A DNA stretch of 64,000 nt from Bolinopsis microptera (lineage: Eukaryota > Ctenophora > Tentaculata > Lobata > Bolinopsidae): assembly GCF_026151205.1 (NCBI RefSeq), contig NC_087082.1, positions 3,128,001 to 3,192,000 of the forward strand, in the 5' to 3' direction. Below are positions 44,900-57,767 of this stretch, one piece after another; the first letter of the stretch is position 1; every line of letters starts with the position of its first letter. The notes beneath the pieces were generated by a model. The model was not told the DNA's origin. It ran no database searches and saw only the letters and a list, made by a program, of their open reading frames with translations. A program made the translations under genes and the position numbers.

Positions 44900-47800
44900 T
44901 TTGAACTCAGCATACTTATAATTGATAATGATATCCAGAATCATACTTGGATCATGGAGTTGAAGATATTACTCATGAGTCATTAATTATATTGAGCTCT
45001 TAACAAATAAATCACAAAGTTATTAACATAAATTATGCTTATATGTAGATTATATATAAATGATATTCCAAATAATTAATTTTTATAACCAAAGCATGTC
45101 CCATTTCAAGCAAATAACCATTCAAATTAAAAGCTCCTTTAAATCAAGATTAACCTAACATTAGAATAGCTCCAATAGCAAAATCGTGCTCAAAAATAAT
45201 ACTTATTATACATAATAAACCTATCTAAATCCCCACATAAAAAAAGTTGACACAACAAAAAAAGGCAGAATAACAGCAAAGTTAACGGCTGCATAAATAA
45301 TAATATAATATTTCCCACGCTAATCATAATTAATGATATGATATATCTGTCAATCGGTAATCGCCAAAATTTAAGTCAATAAATTAAACCTCCTTATTTT
45401 GGGGATAGTTAATCTTTACAGATTCACCCCTTAGCAAACAGATTGTAATGATACTCTTTACAAGATCACCCTATATCTTGACAAGAAATGTCATCCAGAA
45501 CTTCTGGGAAATTTCTTGAAAAGGTTTCCTCTCCGATTTTTTCATGAATAAAGTTCAGATCCCAATAGAGCTGCTCTGTAACCGGATATGACCTTCTCCA
45601 CAGAGAGAAGAAAAGTAGAACTCTTTGGACAGCTCAACTTGGTTCTCTCTCCACAATTGCAGTAGGATTTTCAGACGAAACAATGCTGTCAGTAAGCTCC
45701 TAGACAGCGCAGAAAGCTGCGATACATCTGTTGGACTGTGGCTGCATCATTAGATTTCCATCCGTTGGCAGAAGATCTAGTATAATAGTATAAGCAAGAC
45801 CTTTTCCACGATTTCTCTCCCAATAACCCATCAAGGTTCCAAACAATTCTTGAAAACTCTCATTTTAAAATGGTTTTCCCCCCAAAAAAAGAGGGTGTAC
45901 AGACGAATGAGATATTGGAACGTGGATGCCATGTAACTTGTTCCTCGCCTGGTAACCTTAAACAAACCATATCCTCTCAATTCTGTTTGTCAAAATCGTG
46001 CATAGAACGATTTAAGCTGAAGAAGTGAGCTTATCAGAGGAGAGCCGTCTAGTTGATTGAGAGATCTGATTAGGAAGTTAGAGTTTTAAGTAACAATTCT
46101 GGGTTGCCCTTATATGCAAGCAGAAATCGGAGTGAACAGCTCTTTGAAACATGATTTGTAGGGAGGAACAGGCATTTCTAGGACTAACAGGACTCCAGGG
46201 AATGCTCTGACAAAAAGAGGCACTTTTAGCTGAAGTACTGAAGGATAAGGTGCTTTGTATACAAGAGACTGCACACTTTCATAGGCCACATCGTTTGCTT
46301 GCTTTGTCAGTGGACTGAGGTTTTGTATATACTAGATGATCTTCTTCGCCTATCGACAACTTAGATAGAAAAAAAAAAAAAAAATAAAAAAGGAGTGTGG
46401 AGAAGAACTATACCTTCCTCTAACTATTTATGAAGTGTGTATTACAGACAAATTTGTTCTTCTGACAGCGAGTGATACACCATGGTTGAGAACAGTTCTC
46501 ACACTGGGATGTCACCTCATCGCATCAATCGATCAACAGCTTCATCAGCAATAGGAAGGTTTCAACAAGCCTCAAGATGCAGTGAACTAATGACTTCTCT
46601 TGATCGGAACACCTTATCGTGTCTTTGATTGAATACGAAGCGGTAGAAACGAACTGGTATGTATGGAGGAATAAATTGGGACAAGAATCTGCCTGGCTTG
46701 AAGCGGTACTGATTCGTAGGCATCAAACTGACTTAGATTCAGGTTCTTGATTGCGCAAATAACTCAGGTGAAATACTGTTGTTATTGAATCCTCAGCTTG
46801 TGCAAGGATTTCTCCGTATTCTCTGTTTTATTCACCAAGTTCATCGATTCGCTATTCTATTCGCCTCTGTCCTCTTATTCCATTGAAGTCAAAAGGCTCT
46901 GAACTTGGCCCAGAGCAGCAAACCACGTAACAAGTGATTCATAAATCTGATCAACACCTGCAGAATCCTGACTTCTTTCAAGAAGCTCATGATCGTAAGT
47001 ATCCATCTTAGAGTTGTTCTTAGCAAATTGGGACACTCAGCTCAACAATTGTCCACTAATAGCATAAGATACCGCTATGAGATCGTTTCTTCACGATTTC
47101 CAATTGCTTTCAAGAAGTCTGTTCGTAACAACGAGTAAATCTATCAGATCATTAGAACCCGTCCTAACTTTTTAATAGAATACAGTGAAACAGCTCTTTT
47201 AATCGGTATGCCTTTTCAGAGTTAGTTTCCTCTTGTATTAGTGAACTACTGTAGTTGGATAGTGTATTGTGGTAGGACAAGGACGGCAAAAGGGTTCCGG
47301 AATGTGAGCAAATCTTTGGTACAGAGAGATGCCGATGTGTAATCAATATTATTTGTTTATGTATTCGCGCCTTATTTCTCTTTATTCTGGTTCAAGGGCA
47401 AACTCTTAAAACCAAAAAGCATACAACCGGGTCTTCATCCTCTGCGCATGGAAAAGCTGCAGTTTCAAGGCTGATGGACGAGAAACTGTGAGTTTCAGCA
47501 GCAATGATTTATCCTTAAAATCTAGACAATCAGTCTGCTTTAAAGTTTGTTGATTTGTCTTTCAGTATTTTATTGATAACTTCAGTGATAGCTGCTGTTA
47601 AATTCCTCAATGGATATCTTACCGCAAACTGACTGATATTCATTTTTTTCAGGCTGTAAGCCTGACCATGAAAACTCTATACACTTCTAACATACAGCTT
47701 GTTCTCATTCATGTAGCATACACCTGTTTCAACACCATATGGACTTCCCCCCCCACCCTCCCCCCATTCCAAAAAACTGAGTGTGAAAATTGCTCTATCC

Positions 47801-49784
47801 TGCAATACAAAATAGTATTCTCCTAGTTCTGCATTTTCCAGTAACGACTCACCATCTGTCCGTCACATTAACATGATAACATCGTGACAAACCCTTCGTC
47901 TGTAAAAAGCGGGAAGAGGATGTGGTTCAGAAAGCGCGGCAGAAAACGTTAGGAACCCTCTGTTCTGGCACAACTCACGGAGTAGGCAGTGTGGTCCCTG
48001 ATCTGTCCATGCATTTGTCCGTTCGATAACAGCGGTTTGCTGCAAGTCCAAAAATCTTTAGGTAATAGAAGAGCCATGAAGCCAAGTGCTTCTAGAGTAT
48101 GAGGCAAGCATGTCATCACAATAGAGTCTTTAAAGGCTATATTAGCGCCATAATAGGACCGCCAAGTTCAAATAGTTACACTTAGTCCAGTTGAAAGACT
48201 CTGTACTTCTTGAACTATGTTGTTCCGAAGAACAGCCCCTCGCTTAAAAGCTTCTACTTCATGCTGTACCTGTAATTGTTTTTAATTTAACAAACAAAAC
48301 TTGTAGGACGAAGGTAGGACGTACAGGTAAAAAAAGGATTCAATAACAAGCATAGTGAAGTATTATACTGAAAATCTTTTACCTGATACGATTTCACGAA
48401 CATAATCGATCGTGGTCAGGAATCTAATGAAGTTTTGGCAGAAAGCTCTAGAGATTAAATTGAATTTAGGAAAGAAAAAACACCGCAGGTTTGGGAACAA
48501 TATTTGGCTGATGCAAAAAATTGAGACAATAATATGACATTGATTAGATGTCCTCAATAATTTTGTATGTGTTCGTCAATAGTACTGCTATAAACTCAAT
48601 AAAATTATCACTTAGTTAAACACGTAAGAAAGTCCAGATGCTTGAATCAAACATTCACTCAAACTTCAATAGACAAACTTCTCAAACACTTTTACTGTTA
48701 CTTTAAAACCCTCAGAGTCTCCTGGCAGGATCCTCAAAATATTAACATCACAATCTATAACTACACACACAATTAAGCCCAAAATATCTTAAACGACTCT
48801 CTTCCTCGATAACATGAGCTAACCACCATCAGTCCCCAAAATCAACACTGAATAAGTAGACACTGAGGAACAGATTTTCCTCATGATTTGTGTCGTGTGT
48901 CTCATGGTTATTGTTCTGAGCCACTCCACGTCAAACGTCTAGAACTAGATTCTTAAAGTTAAGCTGGCAACAAAGTAAAATCTCTATAGACTGAAACATC
49001 AGTCAATACAGTGTGACGTCTCTGCCCTAATCTTTGGGCACTATCGAGGAGACGGCATCAATTCTTTGTGGCGACATTTCTAGAAATTGATGATTTTAAC
49101 AGTTCTGAGCTCCTCCCAAAAATTCTTTCAAACTCCGTTTACTGATGCAATAATATGATTGACTGGTACAAATTGACAATGATATGTTGCAAGTGATTTG
49201 TATATCGGCACTCTGATGTACCTGTTTTTCCAATTAAATAACAATTTATCCTTAAGAACATTCTTCATGCACATTGACATGATTCCCAGCCGTTTATGCT
49301 ACTTTTGGCTCTGAGATTTCATTCGGTAGCATCATTTAGTTGCAGTTGACTTTTCATGGCTATATTGGATTCAAACATTTCATCAATAGTACAGTATTGT
49401 CTATACAGATGGACATCTTGATAAGTTTGCCCGGCATATTTCATGAACAGGCTGATCTTGTCCTATTATGTTAATGTATTTTTCTTCTTGAAGAAGATCC
49501 AGTAAATCTTTTCGTTATGTCAATCCGGGAAATATTTGTCTCTCTCGACGGGAATCATCATGAGTTTTTACTATCTTCTCCATTCATTCGGTTCTTTACC
49601 CTATCAGTGGTTGATTATGTCAAGTTAACAGGAGCGGAGCATTGCCTTTAGAATATGTTTTCGTTAGTAAAATTCGTCTTCTCTGACAGAGGGTTTACTT
49701 GAGGACTGATTTTCATAAGCTTTTTGTCTTCATTCCTTCTAACTTTGTGTTTAAATTTGTAACCTTTTCAGCATTACCCGAGAT
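44900..49784 (-). pseudogene. Frameshifted coding-like region, unidentified protein(s)
   Basis: Minus-strand stretches read as ordinary protein for 40-66 codons before jumping frame: VAYESVQSLVYKAPYPSVLQ and VPLFVRAFPGVLLVLEMPV (about 46,320-46,120), ELFGTLMGYWERNRGKGLAY (about 45,870-45,720) and FFSLWRRSYPVTEQLYWDLN then EKIGEETFSRNFPEVLDDIS (about 45,620-45,455). The composition suggests a helical, HEAT-like protein, but I cannot name it. Breaks every 100-200 bp fit either decay or unpolished read sequence. The Arg/Ser-repeat coding of the left palindrome arm also continues somewhat below 49.8 kb. A stretch of 15 A lies near 46,370. Confidence 0.35.
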
Positions 49785-50440
49785 TCCGCTTTTAGAATCC
49801 TAGCTGAAGTTGTTCAAGCTTCTTGGTAATTATTTTTACTCTGTAATGATTTGTCATTCGACAGAATCAGTTGTACTTGCGATGCCTCTTTTTCACTGCC
49901 CTTAGTCATATCCTATTCTTTAGACCAATACGGATTCCTTTTTCGTCTAAATCCGCAGGACTTTTAATCTACTAATTTGTCTGACTTCTCTGTTATCATT
50001 CTGGGACACTAATCTTTTATATGCTTAATTTCGGGACTTTTGATCGAGATCTTTGTCTGTCTTCTTTGTTATCACTTTTGGACACTGAATCTTTTCTATA
50101 TTTATATTTTCCGGACTTTTTGATCGTGATCTACTGCTTTTTTTCTTTGCGTGGACTGCTAGATACAGTTGCCGGACGAGGTCTATAGATCAATTCGGAA
50201 GTGGCAGATTTTTCGAGGACTTTTTGATTTGATCATGAGGACTCTTTTCGATTTTGATGGGAGTTAATTTCTTTAAGTAGGTGCTCTAAAATGAGAAGAA
50301 TTTCCTTTGGGTCTTTATCACTGGACGAGTGATCTTTGATTTGTTGTTCTTAAATCTTGCTTTCATTTTATGAAGTGCTTTCGAGTCATCAATCGAAGAG
50401 CTCTCCTTATGACTTGAAAACAGTCTATTGTTCTTTAGAG
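49785..50440 (-). pseudogene. Arg/Ser-repeat coding region, left arm (broken)
   Basis: Reverse-strand reading gives repeated S-R-S-R-S-K-S-P-E-like units (GATCACGATCAAAAAGTCCG and variants, spaced about 75-90 bp) in shifting frames. This is typical of an RS domain, as found in splicing-related proteins. Its partner is the right arm at 63,360-63,960. It continues below 49.8 kb to about 49,700. Confidence 0.5.
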
Positions 50441-50453
50441 TCGATTTTTTTCA

Positions 50454-50714
50454 ATGAAGTGCCAGGTGCGAATAGTCATATTCAGGTGTTTTCTCTATTT
50501 TATTTTTAGCTTCCCTTCTTTTCATAAGTATTCGTCCCAGAAATTAATGAATCAGAATCTTGCAATCCACGATCTCTTGCAGAAGGTTGTGTTAGTATTT
50601 GATGATTCATTGAGGGTGGAAGAGATGGGCCAAATCGACTCAGACTGCTTGATGATGTATCTAGCTTTTTCCATCGAATTCTATCTTTACCATGCTGATG
50701 AAAAGTCTGTTTAG
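50454..50714 (-). pseudogene. Left-arm copy of the Ser/acidic segment upstream of the RS region
   Basis: Inverted counterpart of the right-arm frame at 63,091-63,351. On this arm the minus-strand reading is broken; the plus-strand frame over the same bases is a shadow. Confidence 0.45.
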
Positions 50715-51849
50715 ATCTTACCGATTCTTTATCCTGGGGAATTTAGATTGATGAAAATTGTAAATTTCACTCTGAATATGTTTAGAACATTAAAATAATT
50801 ACACATTCAGTACTAATGATTTCTTATAAACATCTTATACTTTATGAGAGCTTGTGATAACTTGTGATAGGCTCATAATGTGATAGGATCCCTAGATGAT
50901 TGAATTGAAAAGGATAATTTCAAATTTGTTAGTGAATTGCCTATTACTATTATATCAGGCCTAATTTAATATAAGGAGGTTAATAACCTATGAATCGCCG
51001 TAATGTTTGAAAAGAAAATAATTAGTCAACACTGAATTTCATAAATCCTTAAAGTCTGCAGTGAATAAGAGTCAGTTAAATACATACTTTTAAAGATTTT
51101 GATTGACGAATGCAAATAATACTCTTCATTGTAAAAAACTTTCATAAAAAATCATCAAAAACGACATAATAAAAACAATACTTATTATTATTGTTTGATA
51201 CAACAGATTACATTCCCGTTATTTTCACGTAACCTCATTTAATCACGTTTAACAAACATTATTTTAATCTCTATACGAGTTCATATAAATGAAATAGTCA
51301 TATTAGTTTTAACGGTACCCTAACTTAAATTGTTCCATATCCCCCTAGCAGGAAAGTTTAACTTCCCAATTCATTAAATTACACACTAGATGGATTAGAG
51401 AAAGATACCACTTCACAAAAAATTCTTTATAATTTGTTCATAAATACCTAATTTGTTAAACTGTACCTGCCCACATGTTCCTGTATATATACTTAAAGGC
51501 CTGTTCAATTAATTTCAATTAATTAACCATCACAAAAAGAAAGGTATCCCAGTATAGGTTGGAGAAATTATTGAATATTGGCAATGCATTCTTTAATATA
51601 AGGGTGCTAGACTTATTTAAATGTCCCGATGTCTGGAGGTGAGAAATTAAGAGCAGTCCTGGAAAAACAATTTCAATCCAGGAATCCTCTCATTTTCAAG
51701 AAATTGCAACATTTATCATTATATCATCGTTGAAAATCAGTCATCCTCGACTCAGTGTCTGTATCTCAAACACATAGGTTTTAACAAGTCACCAGCGTCG
51801 AATGAGAATAGGGATCCATTAGGTTGAATTCTCAGTCCAACAAGACCTC

Positions 51850-53000
51850 GAAATATAGGTTGATGAACAACGAGCACTTTATCTTTTACAGCCCATCAAC
51901 TGAGAGTACTGGAGTCATTACAGAAGGACAATGGTTTTGTGTTGGTTTTAAGCCAATCGGATGAATCTATGTCTGCAAACAATCCTTAAACATTCGCTCT
52001 TCCGTACATTTTTATACATTGCTTCTGCCAGCCTCATTGGCTGCCTTCCATGACTATATTACATTTCATTGTATTTTGAGCTACGAATTTCACACGGGGG
52101 TATGTTCTCCATGCCAGTTTTATCACACGACACACAACGATGAAATTACAACTGTTAAACATGCAGCCCATATTAGAGTCAACATCTTTCCAAGACAGGA
52201 ATTTTGACAAACTTACTGTGAGATCTTCAACATCTGACATTTGGCAGAGTCCTCCTGCAATAAAAATCGTTCATATTTCTCGTACAAAGACACTTTCAAC
52301 ACAAGTTCCTTAACTTGAGTAGGGAAGCGCTAAAGATTTCCACATTTGTCATTAGGGCAAAGCAACTGGTTTTATACATTCTTCAGTGTTGATCAATACC
52401 TCACAAATAGCTTTTCATGCATCTTTGCAGCAAGACGTGATCACAGTAAAAATTGCATACAAAGAGATCCTTTGTATTCATCAAAACATACATTACATTG
52501 ATGAGGAGACTGGCTGAACACTGACAATCTCTTTTCATAGTCAAAATAAGCATAAATGCCCAATTATATCTTTGAAATAAATTCAGGACAAAACTAATTT
52601 GTTGGGAAGTTGAAGATAGTTCCAAATGGTCATTCACAAGAAATGAAGTTCCAAGAAATACAAAAATAACATCTTTTGTATCCTCACAATCGGATTTAGG
52701 TGTTCTTGACTTGTTGCAACATATTATCGGGCAACCGATACCAAGAAGAGTTAGCTTTGGAATTGCTGAAGATGGAATACCCGGAGGATTCTCAATTTCA
52801 ATACAATAGGAGGAAGATGCTTGACACTTATAGACAAATTGTATTGTCTGGTTCGTACAAAGATGCGTAGACTATTGGGTATGTGAGAGTCCTCTTGATT
52901 ATCAGTTCCCACTAAATCAAGAGAGGTTGAACATTGGCATTGAACTACCCTGATTTTCATGTCAGTTCCTGAATTCTTTACTATCATATATGCTCTGATG
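51850..53000 (-). pseudogene. RNF14: RNF14-like RBR E3 ubiquitin ligase, left-arm copy (broken)
   Basis: RNF14-type proteins combine an N-terminal RWD domain with a RING1-IBR-RING2 catalytic module that passes ubiquitin through a RING2 cysteine. On minus, frames shift between recognisable pieces: RWD with VKHLPPIVLKL (vertebrate L-P-P-F-V-L-N-F-E), a RING1 region CNVCFDEYKGSLCMQF (about 52,505-52,430), and an IBR-like SNMGCMFNSCNFIVVCRVIK at about 52,155-52,115 after Q-M-S-D-V. A good acceptor TTTATTGCAG precedes Q-M-S-D-V, so introns are retained and this is not a processed copy. RING2 is not clear on this arm. Confidence 0.75.
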
Positions 53001-56000
53001 TGCCATAGTTAATTATTGTTGGGTAATCAAGATCTTCTTAATTCATCTGCTGAATTGATTAGTAATAAATTATACATCCATGAAATTATTATTGTTACAA
53101 ATACATTGTAAGATGTAATGAGAAAACGAGAAAGTAACATTAAAGTAGAAAGTACCAGAAATTAAGCTTTAGATTGAAAGAAAATGATATTATTCAATCG
53201 AATCAAGGGACACAGGCAAGCGGAAATTAGGTGGAAACAATTCATATGATCAACAATGATATTTTAGAAAAATTGTAAAACGATATAACTTTAACTTTTA
53301 TACTAATATATATTTAATATAATCTATATAATCATATGAATTAGTATATACATATAATTAAATAATGAGATGCAATTGACTGACACAATTATAACCAAGC
53401 AACGAAAATGTCAACTATTAGTGATGCAATCAGCAGAAGAACAATAAACAAGTAAGTAAATGTCAATAATATGTACACTTTAACTGTACAATAAACAAGT
53501 TTTAACTCTGCTTGGAATGGCCAAGAACGCAGGTAATTCTCAAGTGCTACCAAGAATCAAGAACAATACAATTTCGATGAAAACAAAACCCTGGCAGAGT
53601 GGCTTGATAAGTGTTATCTTTAAAGCTTTATTGGTTATTAAAGCGGTTTGTAAGATTATTCAGCTGTTCTATTTGGAATAGCGCATTATATGACGGGTAA
53701 ATCTGAGGTGTAAGAGGAGTACTAGTGTTAAAAAAATCTCCAGAGCTCCCATCGCGCCGGGATGGCAAGAGTCTAAAACTGTTTTAAATTTTAAAGTTGA
53801 ATTAGAAGGATTTAAGAGAGATTCATTCTAAAAGTTTTGTTAATGAATGTTTTTTTTAGACAGTTTATTATAATGTTATAGAATAATTGAGAAAGTTATA
53901 AAGGGGAACCAATTATTAGTTATAATCATGAATTAGGTACGTGGTTTAGTTTTGGGTGGACACTGATTTTACTTTAAATTTAAATATCAAGTATAAGCTC
54001 AAATCTGCTTAAACTCCTAATGAAAACCAATGTCATGGTCACTGGCTCTATTAAATTTCAGACCATCCTCCCCATCTCATTAGCAAGAAGCGTATCAAAA
54101 AAAGCTTTTACTTGAAACCCTGCAATTGGCAACACCTGGGCGTGAAATAGAGTGGCTCCCCCTAAATAGTCGGGGCATTGAACCAGCTTAGTCACTCAGC
54201 ATCCATACATTGCATACAATTATTTTATAAAGCGCTAATTATAACTGTTTCAAAAGCATCTGTCTGAAGTTTCCTGACTGCCGTGTGCTCTTTGGGATTT
54301 ATTTTTGGATTCTATTTTTACATAGATATTGATTTATATTTACCTATAATAGATAATATGCATCGCTATTTTCCATGTCCGCTGAACAAACCTGGCACAC
54401 ATCAAATCTTACTCTAGAAAAACAGAACTCATCAGCCTGTCTGAATCATAAAACTAGTTTACCAGCTACGTTACAGTTTTCATGGGACATCCTTTGACAT
54501 TTGGCCATCACTATCCACTAGGACAATGTATATTTATGGTCCGGAAGGGGGGTCTCCTTGTCCTTGGATCTGTGTATTGATCGTTTTCATAAAATTTCAT
54601 TTGATCACTTGACTACACGTAGGACTCACTTAGAATCACTTAGACTCATCCTATTAAATGTTCAATCCTAACACCACTGGTCATAGTAGGATTTAGCATG
54701 GCACGACTGCTCAAACATAATGTTAAATAGTGTGACATACTATTATATTCTTATAATTATATCATATGCCATGGTGTTTTCTTCATGGAAACGAAAAGTT
54801 TTCAATGAAACGAAAAGTTTTATTTTACATTCCTTAAAGCTGGGAAAAACACCATGCTGCTAGACCTAAGTGGAAAATCCTTATTTACAACGACAAGATG
54901 AGCCTTAACTCTTTCTTAAGTTCACCTCAATGCATCCCATGACAGTTGAAAATTACTACAGCAAAACAGAGCCTTGGTGAAATATGCTGATACAAAAGGG
55001 ACACTGTCCCAATTGAGGATGGAATACAATGCCATCATTAAGCACATTGTGGTAGCTCGCAAATCTCGCTGAAACACAGTTAACAAAAATACAGTAACTA
55101 AATATTCAATTTCATGCCATTTATTTCAGAGAAACAAGTCTACAATAAATCAATTTAATATTTAAGGAATCCTAATTCAATGGGTAGGATGGTTGTCACT
55201 CTTTTAAATAGATCTAGATATAGGTTGACGGGCAAAGAGTGTTAGTGCTGTTCGCTAGTGCTCACACCAACGGCAACCCTAGTTAATTTTTGTATGGACA
55301 CCGGTCGCCATCGCCCCAACCGAAACAAAATTAGGTTGTAGAATTTATTGTAGACTTTTAGTGCAGTGGAGAAGCGGTGTGGTGCATTAAATAGTCGTGA
55401 CAGCATACTGATTTAGGAGTTTTTTTTACGTGAGATAAGGTGTGATATTTTTGGACCTAAAGGCTTTACTAATGGAAACTTTAAATATGGTTATTTTAAT
55501 CATTCATTAATATCAATTAAAAATATATAAATCTGGAATCTGTTCACACTGTGAACCAGTCCTATAAAAATAAAATAAAAAACCTCTTAAATCAAATATT
55601 TAAAACGTATCAATAATGGAATAGCATACAAACGACCAATTGGAGGCATGAGAAGTGCGGCGGGTCATTGCAAAATCAATAATGGAATCAAATATATATA
55701 TATATATATATATTTAAATCTAAAACTATGAGCAAATGAGCAACTGCCTAAACGATGCAGAAGTGAAAACAAACTAATAAATATAGCAATTTCCCTTTAA
55801 ATTCGCAATAAATAAGGAAGTTCAATGTCATTTATAATTCTAAAAAACTTATATGTGACCAGTAAATAAGTTAACTTGGTCGATAGACCCTTACTGTATA
55901 AAATTCTCAATCTAACTTCTTAAACAATAATTAAATTAATTAAAAAACAACAACAACCTTTGGTGTGTAACGAATTGATTAAACAGCCTCATTTGACACA

Positions 56001-56010
56001 AATATCTTCA
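53001..56010. other. Left palindrome arm, non-coding part
   Basis: AT-rich sequence mirrored at 57,770-60,800. It holds a (TA)n tract at 55,691-55,712, and I see no gene or element ends. It probably represents the 5' flank or an intron of the RNF14-like gene. Confidence 0.6.
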
Positions 56011-56014
56011 TAAT

Positions 56015-56828
56015 ACGGGTGGCCCATAAAGTGTTAACCAACACGCAACCTCTTAATAACTCACGTAATTCGTCTCCAATTGCACTAAATATTGCAGAGA
56101 TTATAGATATGGTCAAACTTAGATTTCCTGAAAAGTTTCGTAAGCAAAGAACAATCTACAGTGGGGCGTGGCGTAGACACTCCATCCTTTTTCACTATTG
56201 TCTTCATAATATGAGAAGCGATTTAAGCTAAGAACTCCAAATTTTTTGCACACATTTGCTTGATATTTAAAACCTTTCACAAGTTTCAATTTCATTGTTC
56301 AAAATTTGGCTGAGTTATGACCATTTCAAATTATCGGAAACGTGATCCGCAGCCCTCAGTCAGTGATCTTCTGCACTCAATCAGTGATCTCGTCACCCAT
56401 TCTGATCAAGAGTAAGGAGTTAGCTGTAATAATGAGGTTCTTTAGCTTTACCAAAACATACTGAGGGAGATGAACGACATGATCATGATTGATTGGATAC
56501 GATAATGACTTGATAGAAGGAAAACACCAAATCTTCGTAAAAGTATGGTCCTAGATTCCACGAAGATATGATGGCGCACCAGATCGTGACTTTTTCAGGA
56601 AATCAGGAATCACGGGTCTAAAGTTGGTGTTTCTTTGTGATCCGATAGCCCGGTTAGAAGATCTCGCTTAGGATCGTTGACGGATGTTCTGCTGAGGTCT
56701 AAGGCAGGAGCTGTTTTCGGGTGCAATATAGTGTATCACAAGTCACAAACAACATGGTGATGTTTTATTCGGTCCTCGCAGTTGGTCTTCTGCGACTCTT
56801 CGCCCCGATCGTTTGACAGAATAAGTGA
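56015..56828 (-). mobile_element. Mariner-like element, left-arm copy (5'-truncated at the palindrome centre)
   Basis: The outer terminus ACGGGTGGCCCATAAA (56015-56030) matches the MITE terminus at 34,151. Minus-strand reading from the centre outward gives broken transposase sequence, including a segment resembling the mariner W-C-A-I...G-P-Y-F-F-E-D block (readable here as WCAIISSWNLGPYFYEDLVF across a frameshift, about 56,600-56,530). The catalytic aspartates cannot be verified in the broken frame. The inner terminus is absent, because the element stops at the inversion centre. Confidence 0.65.
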
Positions 56829-56929
56829 AACTTGTTATGTACTCAGCTTTTAAACGACAATTTCAAATGAAATTCAACCATCCCCTTGCGAAAAAGCTGC
56901 TTTTGATATGCATCACAAGAATCAAGTAT
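56829..56929. other. Centre (spacer) of the inverted duplication
   Basis: About 100 bp at the turn-round point. Its two halves still share short inverted matches (GTGAAACTTG with CAAGTATCAC; CAGCTTTT with AAAAGCTG), so the unpaired loop may be only about 50 bp. Confidence 0.6.
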
Positions 56930-57767
56930 CACTTTTTCTGCAAACGATCGGCGATGAGTCGGCGAGACCAAACTGCGAGGACGAAGAAATCATCACCATG
57001 GTTGTTCTGTGACGTCGGTGGGATAAACCTAAAATTTTGCCCCGAACAACGAGCTCCTGCCTTAGACCTCAGCCAGACATCCCTTCAACGAATCCTAAAG
57101 CGAGATACTTTCTAACCGGGGCCTATAGGGATCACAAAGAAACACCTACTTTTAGACCGTGAGTCCTGATTTTCCTGAAAGTCAAGATCTGGTGCGCCTT
57201 CCGTTTCTCGTGCGGAATACTAGGACTTACTTTTACGAACGGAATTTGTGTTTTCTGTCTAGCAAGTCAATTATCGGTATCCAATCAATAAAGATAAGGG
57301 TCGTAATCCTCCTCAGTTATGGTTGGTATAAGCTAATGAAACTAATTAATACAGCTAACGCAATTACTCTTGATCAGATTGGGTGACGAGATCACTGAAG
57401 AGTGCAGAGTTCCAATGATGGTGCTTCGGATCTCGTTTCCGATGATTTTGAAAATGGTCATATATCAGCCAAATTTTTGAACAATGAAACTATGAAACTT
57501 GGGGAAAGGGATTTTAAATATCAGCCAAATGTTGCTGCAAAAAATTTGGGTTCTTTGCTTAAAGCGTTCTATTTTATGAAGGACAATAGGAAAGCGGAGT
57601 GTCACGCACGCCACTGTAATTGGGCGTGTGGCTTACGAATTTCAGAAATCTAAGTTTGACCCATAATCTATAATCTCTGAAATTTTTGTGCAAATAGAGA
57701 GACGAATTACTCGTGAGTTTATTCAAGAGGTTGGGCTTTGTGGGTAGTCAATTTTGGGCCAACTGTA
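56930..57767 (+). mobile_element. Mariner-like element, right-arm copy (5'-truncated at the palindrome centre)
   Basis: Reads outward from the centre. At about 57,050-57,110 APALDLSQTSLQRILKRDTF is a helix-turn-helix segment of the mariner transposase N-terminal domain (S-x2-S-V-x-R-I-L-x-K-D pattern). At about 57,180-57,260 a frameshifted V-K-I-W-C-A-F...G-I-L-G block corresponds to the catalytic core. The outer terminus TTTTGGGCCAACTGTA ends at 57,767. Stops and frameshifts make it non-functional as given. Confidence 0.65.
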
